Assembly (NCBI GenBank): GCA_937911505.1
Contig: CALEMF010000113.1
Span: forward strand, 1 to 64,000
Length of the DNA stretch: 64,000 nucleotides
From: an uncultured Cytophagales bacterium
GTDB taxonomy: Bacteria > Bacteroidota > Bacteroidia > Cytophagales > Thermonemataceae
Direction of reading: 5' to 3'
In this document: positions 44,055-52,869 of the stretch, piece after piece
How positions within the stretch are numbered: position 1 is the first letter of the stretch
Layout of the letters: every line of letters starts with the position of its first letter
Program-made: the position numbers and the translations under genes
Notes under the pieces: generated by a model
Databases searched by the model: none
Told to the model about the DNA's origin: nothing
What the model saw: only the letters and a program-made list of their open reading frames with translations

Positions 44055-45236
44055 ATGGAAAATCTTCCTATTCATCCACGTTACCCATCTATCGCCCTAC
44101 TCAGAGAGCAGGCAAAAAGAAAGATTCCTAGATTTGCTTTCGATTACTTAGATGGTGGCTGCAACAACGAAGTAAACCTCGCACGTAATACAAAGGAAAT
44201 TCGAGACATTCAACTACACCCTTACTACTTAAGAGGTACAGGAACAGTAAGCACTCATACCAAGCTCTTAGGCGAGCAATATGCCGCCCCCTTCGGCATC
44301 GCTCCTATCGGTCTCCAAGGTTTGATGTGGCCACGCGCTACTGAAATTCTTGCCAAAGCCGCTTTCGACCACAATATTCCTTTTATCTTAAGTACAGTAG
44401 CTACCGCAGCCATAGAAAAAGTAGCAGAAATTACCGAAGGGAAGGCTTGGTTTCAACTCTATCATCCTCAAGAAGATACACTGAGAGATCAACTCCTCGA
44501 CCGGCTAGAAGCAGCAGGTATTCGTACATTAGTATTACTCTCAGATGTACCTACTTTTGGCTATCGCGCTAAAGAGATCAAAAATGGCTTATCTATCCCG
44601 CCAAAAATTACCTGGAGCAACATGGTACAAATTGCTCTCCACCCACACTGGGCGTGGCAAACCCTACTGGCCGGACAACCAACTTTCAAGACATTAACCC
44701 CTTACATTCCAAAAGGGCTAAGCCTGCGACATTTAGGGCTTTTTATGAATAAAACCTTTAACGGAAGGCTTACAGAAGAGAAAGTCGAAGAAATTAGACG
44801 CCGTTGGAAGGGCAGACTCGTTCTAAAGGGCGTAGCCACAGTAGAGGATGCTAAAAAATGTATCACCTTAGGGCTTGACGGAATTATCGTTTCTAACCAT
44901 GGAGGCAGGCAATTAGACGCCGCCGAGTCTTCCATTAGGGCACTTAGTAAAATTACCCCCCGTGTGAAAGATGAGATATGTGTAATGATGGATAGCGGTA
45001 TTCGTAGTGGTACTGATGTAGCCTCCTGCCTAGCCGCTGGTGCAGCATTTGCATTTTTGGGGCGCTCCTTTATGTACGGAGTAGCTGCCATGGGGCGAAA
45101 AGGAGGAAAACAAGTAATCGCTATTTTACACAAGGAACTCCAGCAGGTAATGCAGCAAGTAGGCTGCGAAAGCACCCAACACCTCTCCAATTTTTTGGTA
45201 AAAGCCCCTTCTGAAGATTACTATCCAGTAGAGTAA
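44055..45236 (+). CDS. lldD: FMN-dependent alpha-hydroxy acid dehydrogenase (L-lactate type)
   Basis: 393 residues of the LldD/glycolate oxidase family: FAFDYLDGGCNNEVNLARN, APIGLQGLMWP, WFQLYHPQ, LVLKGVATVEDA with the active-site lysine, IVSNHGGRQLD with the catalytic histidine and MMDSGIRSGTDV with the arginine/phosphate site. It oxidises L-lactate to pyruvate, passing electrons to the respiratory chain. In this locus it completes the lactaldehyde-lactate arm of rhamnose breakdown. Confidence 0.85.
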   Translation: MENLPIHPRYPSIALLREQAKRKIPRFAFDYLDGGCNNEVNLARNTKEIRDIQLHPYYLRGTGTVSTHTKLLGEQYAAPFGIAPIGLQGLMWPRATEILAKAAFDHNIPFILSTVATAAIEKVAEITEGKAWFQLYHPQEDTLRDQLLDRLEAAGIRTLVLLSDVPTFGYRAKEIKNGLSIPPKITWSNMVQIALHPHWAWQTLLAGQPTFKTLTPYIPKGLSLRHLGLFMNKTFNGRLTEEKVEEIRRRWKGRLVLKGVATVEDAKKCITLGLDGIIVSNHGGRQLDAAESSIRALSKITPRVKDEICVMMDSGIRSGTDVASCLAAGAAFAFLGRSFMYGVAAMGRKGGKQVIAILHKELQQVMQQVGCESTQHLSNFLVKAPSEDYYPVE

Positions 45237-45389
45237 ATTTTACGGTATATCACCGTCATATAAGCTAGGGTAGCGAACGACAATAGTACTCAGTAATCAG
45301 GGTACAATAGCCATTTACATACTTTCATAGATATTTAAGACCTTATAATCCATTGCTCAATAAGCCCTCGATCAAGGAAAAGGCTTCTT

Positions 45390-46058
45390 ATGACTCGTGC
45401 CTACGTGGGTTCCTCGCTCCTTTTGTATACCTGGTCGTAGATTAAAACTACATCCGTCCGATTATTACTCGCTTGGTCTAAAACGTGGAGGAATAGACGA
45501 ACGATGGCTCTCCTCGACCACCAAAGCAGATAATGGGCCTCCGATATCTTTGCTATGTACGAGTCCATTGCCGGCGAGGCAGTAGTAGACGAGTCTTTGC
45601 TCTGGAAGGGTTCTCCACCAGATAAATAGGGTGACTATGACTATCTCGTTGAGGTAGTTGACTGGGAAGCCAATGTAAACTCCGATTTTGTAGCTAACCA
45701 TTTTATGAAACCTAAGCCTGTAAAGTTACTAGAAGAGATGGAGGCCCAAGGTTATCAGGAAATGCACGTCTGCTATCGATCTGCCTTCTACAGTGCCACT
45801 GAGCTCACCATCTTTCCTAAGCAAATGGTCACCATTCGAGACGAGGCAGCCTACGGGCTTATTGTTGTACAAGGACACGGCAAAATGAATGACTGGGATA
45901 TCGAGACACCCGCCCTAATTCGATTTGGACAACTCACTCACGATGAGTTTTTTATAACTGAGGAGGCAGCTAAAGCAGGGGTAACCTTTAACAACCCCTC
46001 TTCTACTGACCCTATTGTTGTCCTGAAACTCTTCGGACCTGAAGAAATAACTGATTAA
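45390..46058 (+). pseudogene. Decayed cupin-like sugar-metabolism gene
   Basis: Starting at ATG 45390 the expected protein runs MTRAYV, then VPRSFCIPGRRLKLHP and DERWLSSTTKADNG in the +1 phase (to about 45536), then ASDIFAMYESIAGEAVVDES in the first phase again, a TAG at 45627-45629 after SPPDK, and an intact C-terminal half from GDYDYLVEVVDWEAN to 46058. Both phase changes fall in GGG runs (near 45407 and 45536), one extra and one missing G. The cupin-like C-terminus contains AYGLIVVQGHGKMN and RFGQLTHDEFF. Intact relatives are found in deoxysugar loci; the exact reaction is unknown to me. Confidence 0.78.
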
Positions 46059-46084
46059 AAACCTAAATTTTTAAACTTTACCCT

Positions 46085-47629
46085 ATGAGCACACTAATAA
46101 ATAACCTAAAAAAGGCGAAATACTTTACCCACGGAATGATCAAGCTTCTGCCTTTTATGCGAACGATGAGTAGTAATAAACTCAATGTGGGATCGGATGA
46201 AGCGTTGAAGAAGCATCTATTCGGCAGCGAGGCAAACAACCCAAAACGAACCAAAACTTGGTGGGAGAAACCTGGCATTGCCTTGATGTTTCAAATAGAA
46301 GCCCGCCCCGAATGGCAATGGCAGCGAAACTATGATCAATTTAATGCCTCTATTACCGGTAAGAATGGTGGCGTAGATCAGGAAGGGCCTATACCGCAAA
46401 TGAAAAATTGGGTGGCTTTCTCTAAGCGTGTAGGCAGTGATTACCACACCTTTGAGGCTAAATGGCACGATGGTCTCTGCTACTGGAACAGCCAACATAC
46501 CCAATGGAAGACGCCAGTAGATTATTGTTGGGCGTTTGCTAAAGAAAGCAGGCAGGCGGGCATTCCATATGGCTTTTATTATTCCTCCATATTTGACCAT
46601 AATCCTGAGTTTGATGATATCCAACCGCTAAGAGCAGTGACTCCTTCCGTCATTGGGATGCGTGGGAGCAAGCAGGCGATGATTGCCAAGTCATATGCCC
46701 TCTCCTACTTCGGTAAGAAATTCAAAGAAGACTCATTGAAACATTTAACCAAGGCAGGATATTCTTACGAACAGCCTTACCCTTGGTATGAAGGCTTTGC
46801 TTTTAATGACTTTACTCCCAATCCCGATCGTTATCTTAACTATGTAATTGAACAAATCGAAGAGCTTTGTAAGGATTATGGAGCCGAACTCATTTGGATT
46901 GATTGGTACGATCCAGATAACAGCGTTCTACAAAATGAGATTATGGGATTTATGAAAAAAAACTACCCACATACAGCACTTACATTTAATAATACCGTCA
47001 ATGCTAATCTTCCTTGGGTGCATTACTTATCGGGTGAGGGACATGGCTTTGATAAAATATGGACCATGATTCACAAATTTAGGCAAATATCACGGCACTG
47101 GGAGCTGGTAAGCCCAGCCACTGGTTTTTGGGATTTAATGGTTCCTAAGCACAATCCACTGGAGAATACACTTGCAGCCGCTATTACAATGGCTGCGGGT
47201 GGGAAAATGCAATTTGGTATTGCTTCCGAAATGGATGGAACCATCCATACAGGGGTTGTAGGTCAAATGGAGCAACTGGGGCATTGGTATAAACCTCGAC
47301 GTACACTGTTCCAAGAAGCTACTCAAATAGCAGATCAAAAAGTGGGTGAGCAAGGCATAATAACCAACGAGGAATACCTACGCCCTCTATTAAACCACTA
47401 CCAGCAAGCAAAACTCCTCCACATCTTTAATATGAAAGCTGGACAAGCTTACGAGAAAAAACCAATTCGGGTAACTTTAGAGAAGAGCCTTATAAAAAAG
47501 ATCAGCTCAGTAGTAGTAGCACCTGAGGGTATAAAAATCCCTTTTGAGGAACAATCTGGTAAAATACACTTTCAAATTCCCGTAGATTTGACTGATCCTA
47601 TAGATACCATTATTCAATTGAGCATCTAA
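46085..47629 (+). CDS. GH29-like alpha-L-fucosidase
   Basis: 514 residues. KWHDGLCYWNSQHTQWK matches the GH29 HDGF-LWDS block, YGFYYSSIFDHNPEF and LIWIDWYDPDN match the strand with the catalytic aspartate, and WDLMVPKHNPLEN lies in the later loop. There is no signal peptide; the first 40 residues are basic and not conserved. It is divergent from classical fucosidases, so the substrate may be another 6-deoxyhexoside. It ends the rhamnose locus. Confidence 0.72.
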   Translation: MSTLINNLKKAKYFTHGMIKLLPFMRTMSSNKLNVGSDEALKKHLFGSEANNPKRTKTWWEKPGIALMFQIEARPEWQWQRNYDQFNASITGKNGGVDQEGPIPQMKNWVAFSKRVGSDYHTFEAKWHDGLCYWNSQHTQWKTPVDYCWAFAKESRQAGIPYGFYYSSIFDHNPEFDDIQPLRAVTPSVIGMRGSKQAMIAKSYALSYFGKKFKEDSLKHLTKAGYSYEQPYPWYEGFAFNDFTPNPDRYLNYVIEQIEELCKDYGAELIWIDWYDPDNSVLQNEIMGFMKKNYPHTALTFNNTVNANLPWVHYLSGEGHGFDKIWTMIHKFRQISRHWELVSPATGFWDLMVPKHNPLENTLAAAITMAAGGKMQFGIASEMDGTIHTGVVGQMEQLGHWYKPRRTLFQEATQIADQKVGEQGIITNEEYLRPLLNHYQQAKLLHIFNMKAGQAYEKKPIRVTLEKSLIKKISSVVVAPEGIKIPFEEQSGKIHFQIPVDLTDPIDTIIQLSI

Positions 47630-47630
47630 A

Positions 47631-47660
47631 AAAGGATGACTCCCTTAGAGGGTCATCCTT
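47631..47660 (+). terminator. Terminator of the rhamnose locus
   Basis: AAGGATGA and TCATCCTT with an inner CCC/GGG form a stem 2 bases after the fucosidase stop. The sequence is the left end of a direct repeat with 50095 onward. Confidence 0.6.
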
Positions 47661-47695
47661 AACTATAATAACTTATCTTGTTTACGAAAGTCCTA

Positions 47696-47890
47696 TCACA
47701 TAATCTCTATAGACTACACCGTGCCATTTGTACTGTAATCTGTAGTGGGAAGTAGATGTGCGGCGGTACTTTCATACTTGCCCAAAGGATCATTTCCCTC
47801 ATTAGGCATTACTACGTAATTAATCCTACCATCTTGTAGATGCTCTTTGGTAGAACCAATAGCAGCAGTAGTCATCGTAAAGTGATCCAT
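47696..47890 (-). pseudogene. 3' fragment of the lipoprotein gene at 50160
   Basis: On the minus strand this encodes IGSTKEHLQDGRINYVVMP, GNDPLGKYESTAAH, DYSTNGTV, a TAG (47716-47714) where the intact gene has CAG for Gln, then SIEIM and TGA. It matches the last 60 codons of the protein at 50160-50834. Only the 3' end and about 65 bases beyond it are present, so it is a partial duplicate. The bases 47891-47999 hold no gene. Confidence 0.85.
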
Positions 47891-47999
47891 TTACTATCAG
47901 CGTTAATACTCTGTAGGTGATTTATAACACATATGGAACTAATATAATAGAGAAATATGGTTATAACTCTTTGGTGGTTGGAACTTATATCATAACGCT

Positions 48000-48590
48000 A
48001 TGAATAAAATTAGTCAATTACTGATTGAATATTTGAGGGTATCGTCCATCTCTTTCGAATTAGACGAACATTTTCTTAGAGAGTTATCTAAAATAACAAC
48101 CTTTAAAAAATATCCTAAAAACACGGTGTTGGTTCAAGAAGGCGAATATTGTCAGTCTCTATTTATCATAAAAAAAGGATTACTACGTAGATACACCCTT
48201 CACGAGGGGAAAGATATAACCCTAGAATTTGCCTTAGAAGATGATTTTATAGCATCAATATATTCAATTATCACTGGAAGAAAAACTGTAGATTTCATTC
48301 AGACCCTTGAGGATAGTGAGGTGCTCATTATTCAGGTCGAAGATATGAAAAAGCTGAATATAGATTCTCAGAAGTCTCTCCTCATCGGACAAGAGCTGCG
48401 GAATAACTACTTTCTGAAACTAGAAAACCGAATTCTTTCATTACAAAACGACTCTGCTAAAAAACGATACGCTGATCTAGTTGCCAATCAGCCTACTATT
48501 ATTCAACGAGCTTCGCTCGGGCAGATTGCTTCCTATCTCGGCATGACCCAAGAAAACCTGAGCCGAATACGAAGAATGGTGAAAGATTAG
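48000..48590 (+). CDS. Crp/Fnr-family transcription regulator
   Basis: A 196-residue regulator: cyclic-nucleotide-binding-like domain with VLVQEGEYCQSLFIIKKGLL, then a C-terminal winged helix with QIASYLGMTQENLSRIRR. No cysteine cluster for an iron-sulfur centre. It precedes the second redoxin pair by 88 bases on the same strand and probably controls it, perhaps in response to redox or energy state. Confidence 0.85.
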   Translation: MNKISQLLIEYLRVSSISFELDEHFLRELSKITTFKKYPKNTVLVQEGEYCQSLFIIKKGLLRRYTLHEGKDITLEFALEDDFIASIYSIITGRKTVDFIQTLEDSEVLIIQVEDMKKLNIDSQKSLLIGQELRNNYFLKLENRILSLQNDSAKKRYADLVANQPTIIQRASLGQIASYLGMTQENLSRIRRMVKD

Positions 48591-48678
48591 TATTCCTTTT
48601 TGATAAATATCAAAGGGTTTGATCTCGCTAATAGCTAATTTTGCTTCAAGTAATAGGTTATAACTGTAGGTCAAGCAC

Positions 48679-49365
48679 ATGAAAAAGAGAGATGAGTACA
48701 ATTATTCCGCATTTAAGGGCAAATATTATATGTCCAAAAAATTCAAAGGATTAAATAAGGGAAGGGAAATCGTAGATTATGAGCTAACAACGCTGATTGG
48801 AGAAAAGAAAAAGATTTCTGATTTTTTAGATAAACCCCTAGTGCTCGAAGTGGGTAGTATTAGTTGCCCTATGTACGCTATGCATGTGAGTCCTATGCAA
48901 GAAGTGGTAGAAGAATATCCACAATTCAACTTTATTGTACTTTACGTGAGAGAAGCCCATCCCGCTGGAAAAATTACTGCTCATAAAAATTTAGGAGAGA
49001 AACTAGAGATGGCACAAGAAACGACTCAGTTCTACGGCGAGCAACGTACCATATTGGTAGATGACCTGGACGGTCAGGCTCACAAGATGTACGGGTTAAT
49101 GCCTAATAGTATTTACATTATTGATACGAATGGAATTATTTTATTTTCCAAAGCCTGGAACAATGCCAATTATTTGAAACCAGTGCTGGATAATATATTA
49201 CACAATAAGTCCACCGATCATTTAAAATTTGGTAGAGAGCAACCCTCTTTCTATCATTTATTCCGAACGTTCAGAAAGACAGGCTATAAAGCTCTTTTTG
49301 ATTTTATCATACAAGCACCTCTCTTATTGTGGAAGTTACTAATGTATGGAAATAGAAATCGGTAA
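48679..49365 (+). CDS. Deiodinase-like/redoxin protein, copy 2
   Basis: A 228-residue paralogue of the protein at 32229: YELTTLIGEKKKISDFLDKP, LEVGSISCPMYAMHVSPMQE with the single active-site cysteine in the same place, VLYVREAHPAGK, and FSKAWNNANYLKPVLDNI. Only the N-terminal 25 residues and the tail differ clearly. The DNA of the active-site block is still close to copy 1. The partner membrane protein follows after 45 bases. Confidence 0.82.
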   Translation: MKKRDEYNYSAFKGKYYMSKKFKGLNKGREIVDYELTTLIGEKKKISDFLDKPLVLEVGSISCPMYAMHVSPMQEVVEEYPQFNFIVLYVREAHPAGKITAHKNLGEKLEMAQETTQFYGEQRTILVDDLDGQAHKMYGLMPNSIYIIDTNGIILFSKAWNNANYLKPVLDNILHNKSTDHLKFGREQPSFYHLFRTFRKTGYKALFDFIIQAPLLLWKLLMYGNRNR

Positions 49366-49410
49366 TAGCTTGAGTAGAACTCAGTCATACATTAAAATTA
49401 TATTAGCTTT

Positions 49411-49893
49411 ATGCAGGTTATAGTATCCTCGTTAATCTTGGCTACCGCTTTTTTTGCCTTAGGTATTTTCTATCTCCTATCTTTTTTGGAGAAGCGAGCT
49501 TGGAGCATCATGAAAGATCCCTATTCAAACAAAGTAAATGATAAAGATATTTTAGAAATAAATGAAACCTTGCAGTCAGTGGTGAAGTACGTACCACTAA
49601 CTATGCAGGTCACTATGGGAACACTGACTTTTCTTCTTTTTGCCCAACTATACGGAAGTACTTTGAAGACAATCCCCCTCATACAAATAGCTCTATTTAT
49701 TTTACTAATGGCCATAGGAATGAAGACCGTATTGCGTAGTATCAAACAACTTAAGAAGTCCAAGAACCAGAAGCAATCTGTAGCCGAAATTAAGGTTGAA
49801 AACTCAAGGATATTTATTGTTCACCATGGTGGTCTATTTCTGTCACTCGCTTTGGGTATTTTAGAATTAATTTATGTAAACCTCATAAGCTAG
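49411..49893 (+). CDS. Partner membrane protein of the redoxin, copy 2
   Basis: 160 residues with the same four-helix plan as the protein at 32967: ALGIFYLLSFLEKRAW at the first helix, YVPLTMQVTMGTLTFLLFAQLY, LIQIALFILLMAIGMKTVL, and IFIVHHGGLFLSLALGILELIYV at the end, where HHGG matches HHEG of copy 1. Always paired with the redoxin here, so the two probably work together. The following gap (49894-50094) has a 58-codon open frame without recognisable features. Confidence 0.7.
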   Translation: MQVIVSSLILATAFFALGIFYLLSFLEKRAWSIMKDPYSNKVNDKDILEINETLQSVVKYVPLTMQVTMGTLTFLLFAQLYGSTLKTIPLIQIALFILLMAIGMKTVLRSIKQLKKSKNQKQSVAEIKVENSRIFIVHHGGLFLSLALGILELIYVNLIS

Positions 49894-50094
49894 GGCGAGA
49901 CCAATACTTGAGCTAGGAAGGCGATAAGTACTTGTTGGCTGACAGGCGTGACAAGATTTTTATTTACCTGCGCCTCTTTCCACCGGAGCTATGGCTGACA
50001 AGGACGCTTCAGAAATATCATTACAATTTGGATCAATGCTTCTACTAGTTGGTCATAAAGTTGCCCCACTCGGTAAAACTAAACAACCTCTTAA

Positions 50095-50126
50095 AAAGGA
50101 TGACTCCCCTAGAGAATCATCCTTGA
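50095..50126 (-). terminator. Hairpin behind the lipoprotein gene
   Basis: AAGGATGA(CTCCCCTAGAGA)ATCATCCTT, the second copy of the sequence at 47631, lies 34 bases past the minus-strand lipoprotein stop. Confidence 0.5.
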
Positions 50127-50159
50127 CTATAATAACTTATCTTGTTTATAAGAATTCCA

Positions 50160-50834
50160 TCACATAATCTCTATAGCCTGTACGGTACCATTAGTGCTAT
50201 AATCGTTGGTAGGCATAGGATGTGCGTCAGTACTTTCGTATTCTCCTAAAGGATCATTACCAATATCAGGTTTAACTACATAATTGATTCTTCCATCTTG
50301 AAGGTACTCTTGCGTAGAACCAATGGCAGAGGTGATCATAAGTCGTGGTGCAATCTCTTTCACTTTGGCAAGCGACATCCCTACATGAATACCTTTACTC
50401 GTTTTGTATGATGGCGCATACACACGAAAACCTACAATCTTGTCGTTATCTTCCGTTGATACAAATACACCCATAATTGTTTTTCCTTCTTTGCTCACTT
50501 TGTAGTTATCGTCAAATACATCTCCAGGTACAGGAGGAAATACACCTTCCTCTATTGTGTAGGTTTCTCCAAGGGTTTCTTTCATAGCATCCACACTCAT
50601 CCCTATCGAGAGCATTCCTACCCCCTTTTCGGTAATTAGTTGTGCTTTAGGGATATCCACTTGACGTTTTTCGTCAGACTTTTCTACTTCTGTAGTAGCT
50701 TTGTCGTCACTTTCCTCTTCTTCGGCGCGTTCTTCTTGTATTTCTTGAATTGTTTTTTCTTCCTTTACGTCTCCACAACCTATTAAACATATGCATAAAA
50801 TGGTTGTGAAAAGATAGGTATACGTATACTTCAT
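50160..50834 (-). CDS. Lipoprotein of unknown function
   Basis: 224 residues from MKYTYTYL. Signal peptide with lipobox CLIGCG, an acidic linker (about 25-65, rich in E and D), and a globular part with two similar units: KGVGMLSIGMSVDAMKETLG and SKGIHVGMSLAKVKEIAP, a repeat also seen in other small secreted proteins of Bacteroidota. The C-terminal 60 residues exist a second time as a fragment at 47.7 kb. Role unknown. Confidence 0.75.
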   Translation of the reverse strand: MKYTYTYLFTTILCICLIGCGDVKEEKTIQEIQEERAEEEESDDKATTEVEKSDEKRQVDIPKAQLITEKGVGMLSIGMSVDAMKETLGETYTIEEGVFPPVPGDVFDDNYKVSKEGKTIMGVFVSTEDNDKIVGFRVYAPSYKTSKGIHVGMSLAKVKEIAPRLMITSAIGSTQEYLQDGRINYVVKPDIGNDPLGEYESTDAHPMPTNDYSTNGTVQAIEIM

Positions 50835-50894
50835 GGTCAAAAAGTTTTAATAATGATTTTTGACTCAGTAACAAGTGATCTTATTTGTTTGTTA

Positions 50895-50930
50895 GAAAAC
50901 ACTTTTTGAGGTTTCTCAAAAAGTGTTTTC
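50895..50930. terminator. Bidirectional terminator after rocD
   Basis: A perfect 16-bp stem with loop GTTT: 50895-50910 pairs with 50915-50930. It is rich in A and T at its outer ends, so it supplies a T run in both directions, 8 bases after the ornithine aminotransferase stop. Confidence 0.8.
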
Positions 50931-50937
50931 AGTAAGA

Positions 50938-52209
50938 TTAGTACGCGACTATTACCTCTTCTATAATGTCACAGCAAGTCTGTAGCTGTGCTTCTGTGAT
51001 CACGAGTGGTGGCGCAAAACGTATTTTATCACCGTGGGTAGGTTTGGCCAATAAGCCTTTTTCTTTTAAGGCTAAACAAACATCCCAAGCACTCTTCCCT
51101 TCTTTTTCATAAATGTCAATCGCATTAAGTAGTCCCTTTCCTCTTACGGCTTTTACTTTATCAGGGTATTTTTCCATAAGTGCTGCCATCCGTTCTCTAA
51201 ACAACTGCCCCAACCTACGCGCATTCTCCATGAGTCTCTCCTCCTTAATTACCGTAAGCGCTGCCATTGCTACCGCACAAGCCAACGGATTACCACCAAA
51301 GGTAGAGCCATGTTGGCCCGGTTGAATTACCAGCATAATATCGTCATTCGCCAATACTGCTGATACAGGGTAAACACCACCAGAAAGTGCCTTCCCCAAA
51401 ATAAGAATATCAGGAGTGACATAGGTATCTTCCTGTTGTTGACAAGCTTGCTGGCAATTACAGTGACCACATACAGCTAGTAAGCTACCGGTACGAGCAA
51501 TACCCGTTTGTACTTCATCGGCTATGAAAAGTACGTTGTGTGCCTTACAAAGCTTTGCTGCCTCTTTGATAAAATTTTCGTCAGGTACAAATACCCCTGC
51601 TTCCCCTTGAATAGGCTCTACTAAAAAGCCGGCTACATTTTCTTGCTGTAGTGCTTCTTCTAGCGCATCTAAGTCGTTATAAGGGATTTTGATAAAACCG
51701 GGCATGTAAGGGCCAAAATTATTTTTAGCGTCGTTGTCACTTGAAAAAGAGACAATCGTAGTGGTACGCCCGTGAAAATTTTGCTCACATACAATGATTT
51801 TCGCTTCGTTCTCAGGAATATGCTTTTTTTCATAACCCCATTTCCTACAGAGTTTAATAGCAGTTTCTACGGCCTCTGCACCAGAGTTCATCATCAATAC
51901 CTTTTCGTAACCAAAAAACTCGGTAATAAACTTCTCGCATTCTCCTAGTAGGCTATTGTAGAAAGCTCTTGAAGTGAGGGTAAGCGTTTTCGCTTGCTCG
52001 GTAAGCGCTTGAATAATAGTGGGGTGGCAGTGCCCTTGATTGACAGCACTGTAGGCAGAAAGGAAATCGAAGTATTGTTTCCCTTCTACATCCCATACAT
52101 ATACCCCCTCTCCCTTAGCCAATACTACGGGAAGTGGATGGTAGTTATGTGCGCCGTAGCGGTCTTCTAACGCAATTGCTTCTTGCGTGGAGAGTGTGGT
52201 CGAAATCAT
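50938..52209 (-). CDS. rocD: Ornithine aminotransferase
   Basis: A 423-residue class III PLP enzyme: [20 protein letters not shown] at the N-terminus, [36 protein letters not shown] and [20 protein letters not shown] with the PLP lysine, [15 protein letters not shown]. It moves the delta-amino group of ornithine to 2-oxoglutarate, linking arginine and proline metabolism. Between TGSL and PDILILGK there is a Cys-rich insert, [10 protein letters not shown], that could hold a metal. Confidence 0.92.
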   Translation of the reverse strand: MISTTLSTQEAIALEDRYGAHNYHPLPVVLAKGEGVYVWDVEGKQYFDFLSAYSAVNQGHCHPTIIQALTEQAKTLTLTSRAFYNSLLGECEKFITEFFGYEKVLMMNSGAEAVETAIKLCRKWGYEKKHIPENEAKIIVCEQNFHGRTTTIVSFSSDNDAKNNFGPYMPGFIKIPYNDLDALEEALQQENVAGFLVEPIQGEAGVFVPDENFIKEAAKLCKAHNVLFIADEVQTGIARTGSLLAVCGHCNCQQACQQQEDTYVTPDILILGKALSGGVYPVSAVLANDDIMLVIQPGQHGSTFGGNPLACAVAMAALTVIKEERLMENARRLGQLFRERMAALMEKYPDKVKAVRGKGLLNAIDIYEKEGKSAWDVCLALKEKGLLAKPTHGDKIRFAPPLVITEAQLQTCCDIIEEVIVAY

Positions 52210-52300
52210 ATTTTTTAAACTTTTATGTAGAGATCAATGTCCAATGTATAAGTATTACAAAGCTAAGAAAAAATGTTGTAATATTGTTATTTGATAGCGT

Positions 52301-52462
52301 ATGAGTAAGCAGCACAACACCCAACCTCCCTTAAAGCCAGAAGACTACTACTTCAATGAGCAGGGGCTTATGGTATTCACTGAAAAATACCACCTTAAAA
52401 GAGGATATTGTTGTAAAAGTGGTTGCAAACATTGTCCTTATGGTTTTAAGAAAAAAACATAA
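52301..52462 (+). CDS. DUF5522 mini-protein
   Basis: 53 residues, divergent from rocD. It reads MSKQHNT then KPEDYYFNEQGLMVFTEKYH and ends with RGYCCKSGCKHCPYGFKKK. The CC-GC-HCPYG cysteine block and the upstream DYY(F/Y)-E-G motif are typical of the DUF5522 family, a short conserved protein of unknown function; the cysteines suggest a metal site. Confidence 0.8.
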   Translation: MSKQHNTQPPLKPEDYYFNEQGLMVFTEKYHLKRGYCCKSGCKHCPYGFKKKT

Positions 52463-52561
52463 GTAGAGAGAATTTTGCAATCTTCATAAAACATCCCTAT
52501 ATTTACCCTCCTTATTGAAGAAATACACTTGTAAATCAAGATTTTATAAAGCATTAGTGTT

Positions 52562-52801
52562 ATGTCGAAAGTTTGTCAGATAACAGGAAAGAGACCCATC
52601 TCAGGAAACAACGTTTCCCACTCTAATAATAAAACTAAAAGAAGGTTTTATCCGAACCTTAAAACGAAGAAATTCTACATTCCTAGCGAAGATAAGTGGA
52701 TTACCTTGAAGCTTTCTGCGAAAGCCATCCGTATTATCAGTAAAAAAGGGATCGAAGCAGCCTTGAAAGAAGCCAGACAGAAAGGCTTTTTAAAGAAATA
52801 A
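52562..52801 (+). CDS. rpmB: 50S ribosomal protein L28
   Basis: 79 residues, [31 protein letters not shown] and [20 protein letters not shown], the whole L28 pattern at normal length. It occurs alone; rpmG, its frequent neighbour in Bacteroidota, does not follow. Confidence 0.95.
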   Translation: MSKVCQITGKRPISGNNVSHSNNKTKRRFYPNLKTKKFYIPSEDKWITLKLSAKAIRIISKKGIEAALKEARQKGFLKK

Positions 52802-52806
52802 AACGA

Positions 52807-52861
52807 AGTAGCATCTCGCTACTTAGCGCCATTACTTTTTGTATAGTAAGAAGTAATGGCG
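52807..52861. terminator. Double hairpin between rpmB and the TrmH gene
   Basis: AAGTAGC/GCTACTT forms a first stem right after the rpmB stop; a second stem, CGCCATTACTT (from 52827) with AAGTAATGGCG (to 52861), follows and serves both convergent genes. Confidence 0.65.
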
Positions 52862-52869
52862 TTATTGGT

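Noticed and set aside
45397-45585. Stand-alone 62-codon gene
   Set aside because: It is the middle block of the frameshifted cupin-like pseudogene; the flanking blocks continue in the other phase.
49990-50166. 58-codon open frame after the second membrane protein
   Set aside because: No start context, no conserved motif, and it crosses the repeated terminator sequence.
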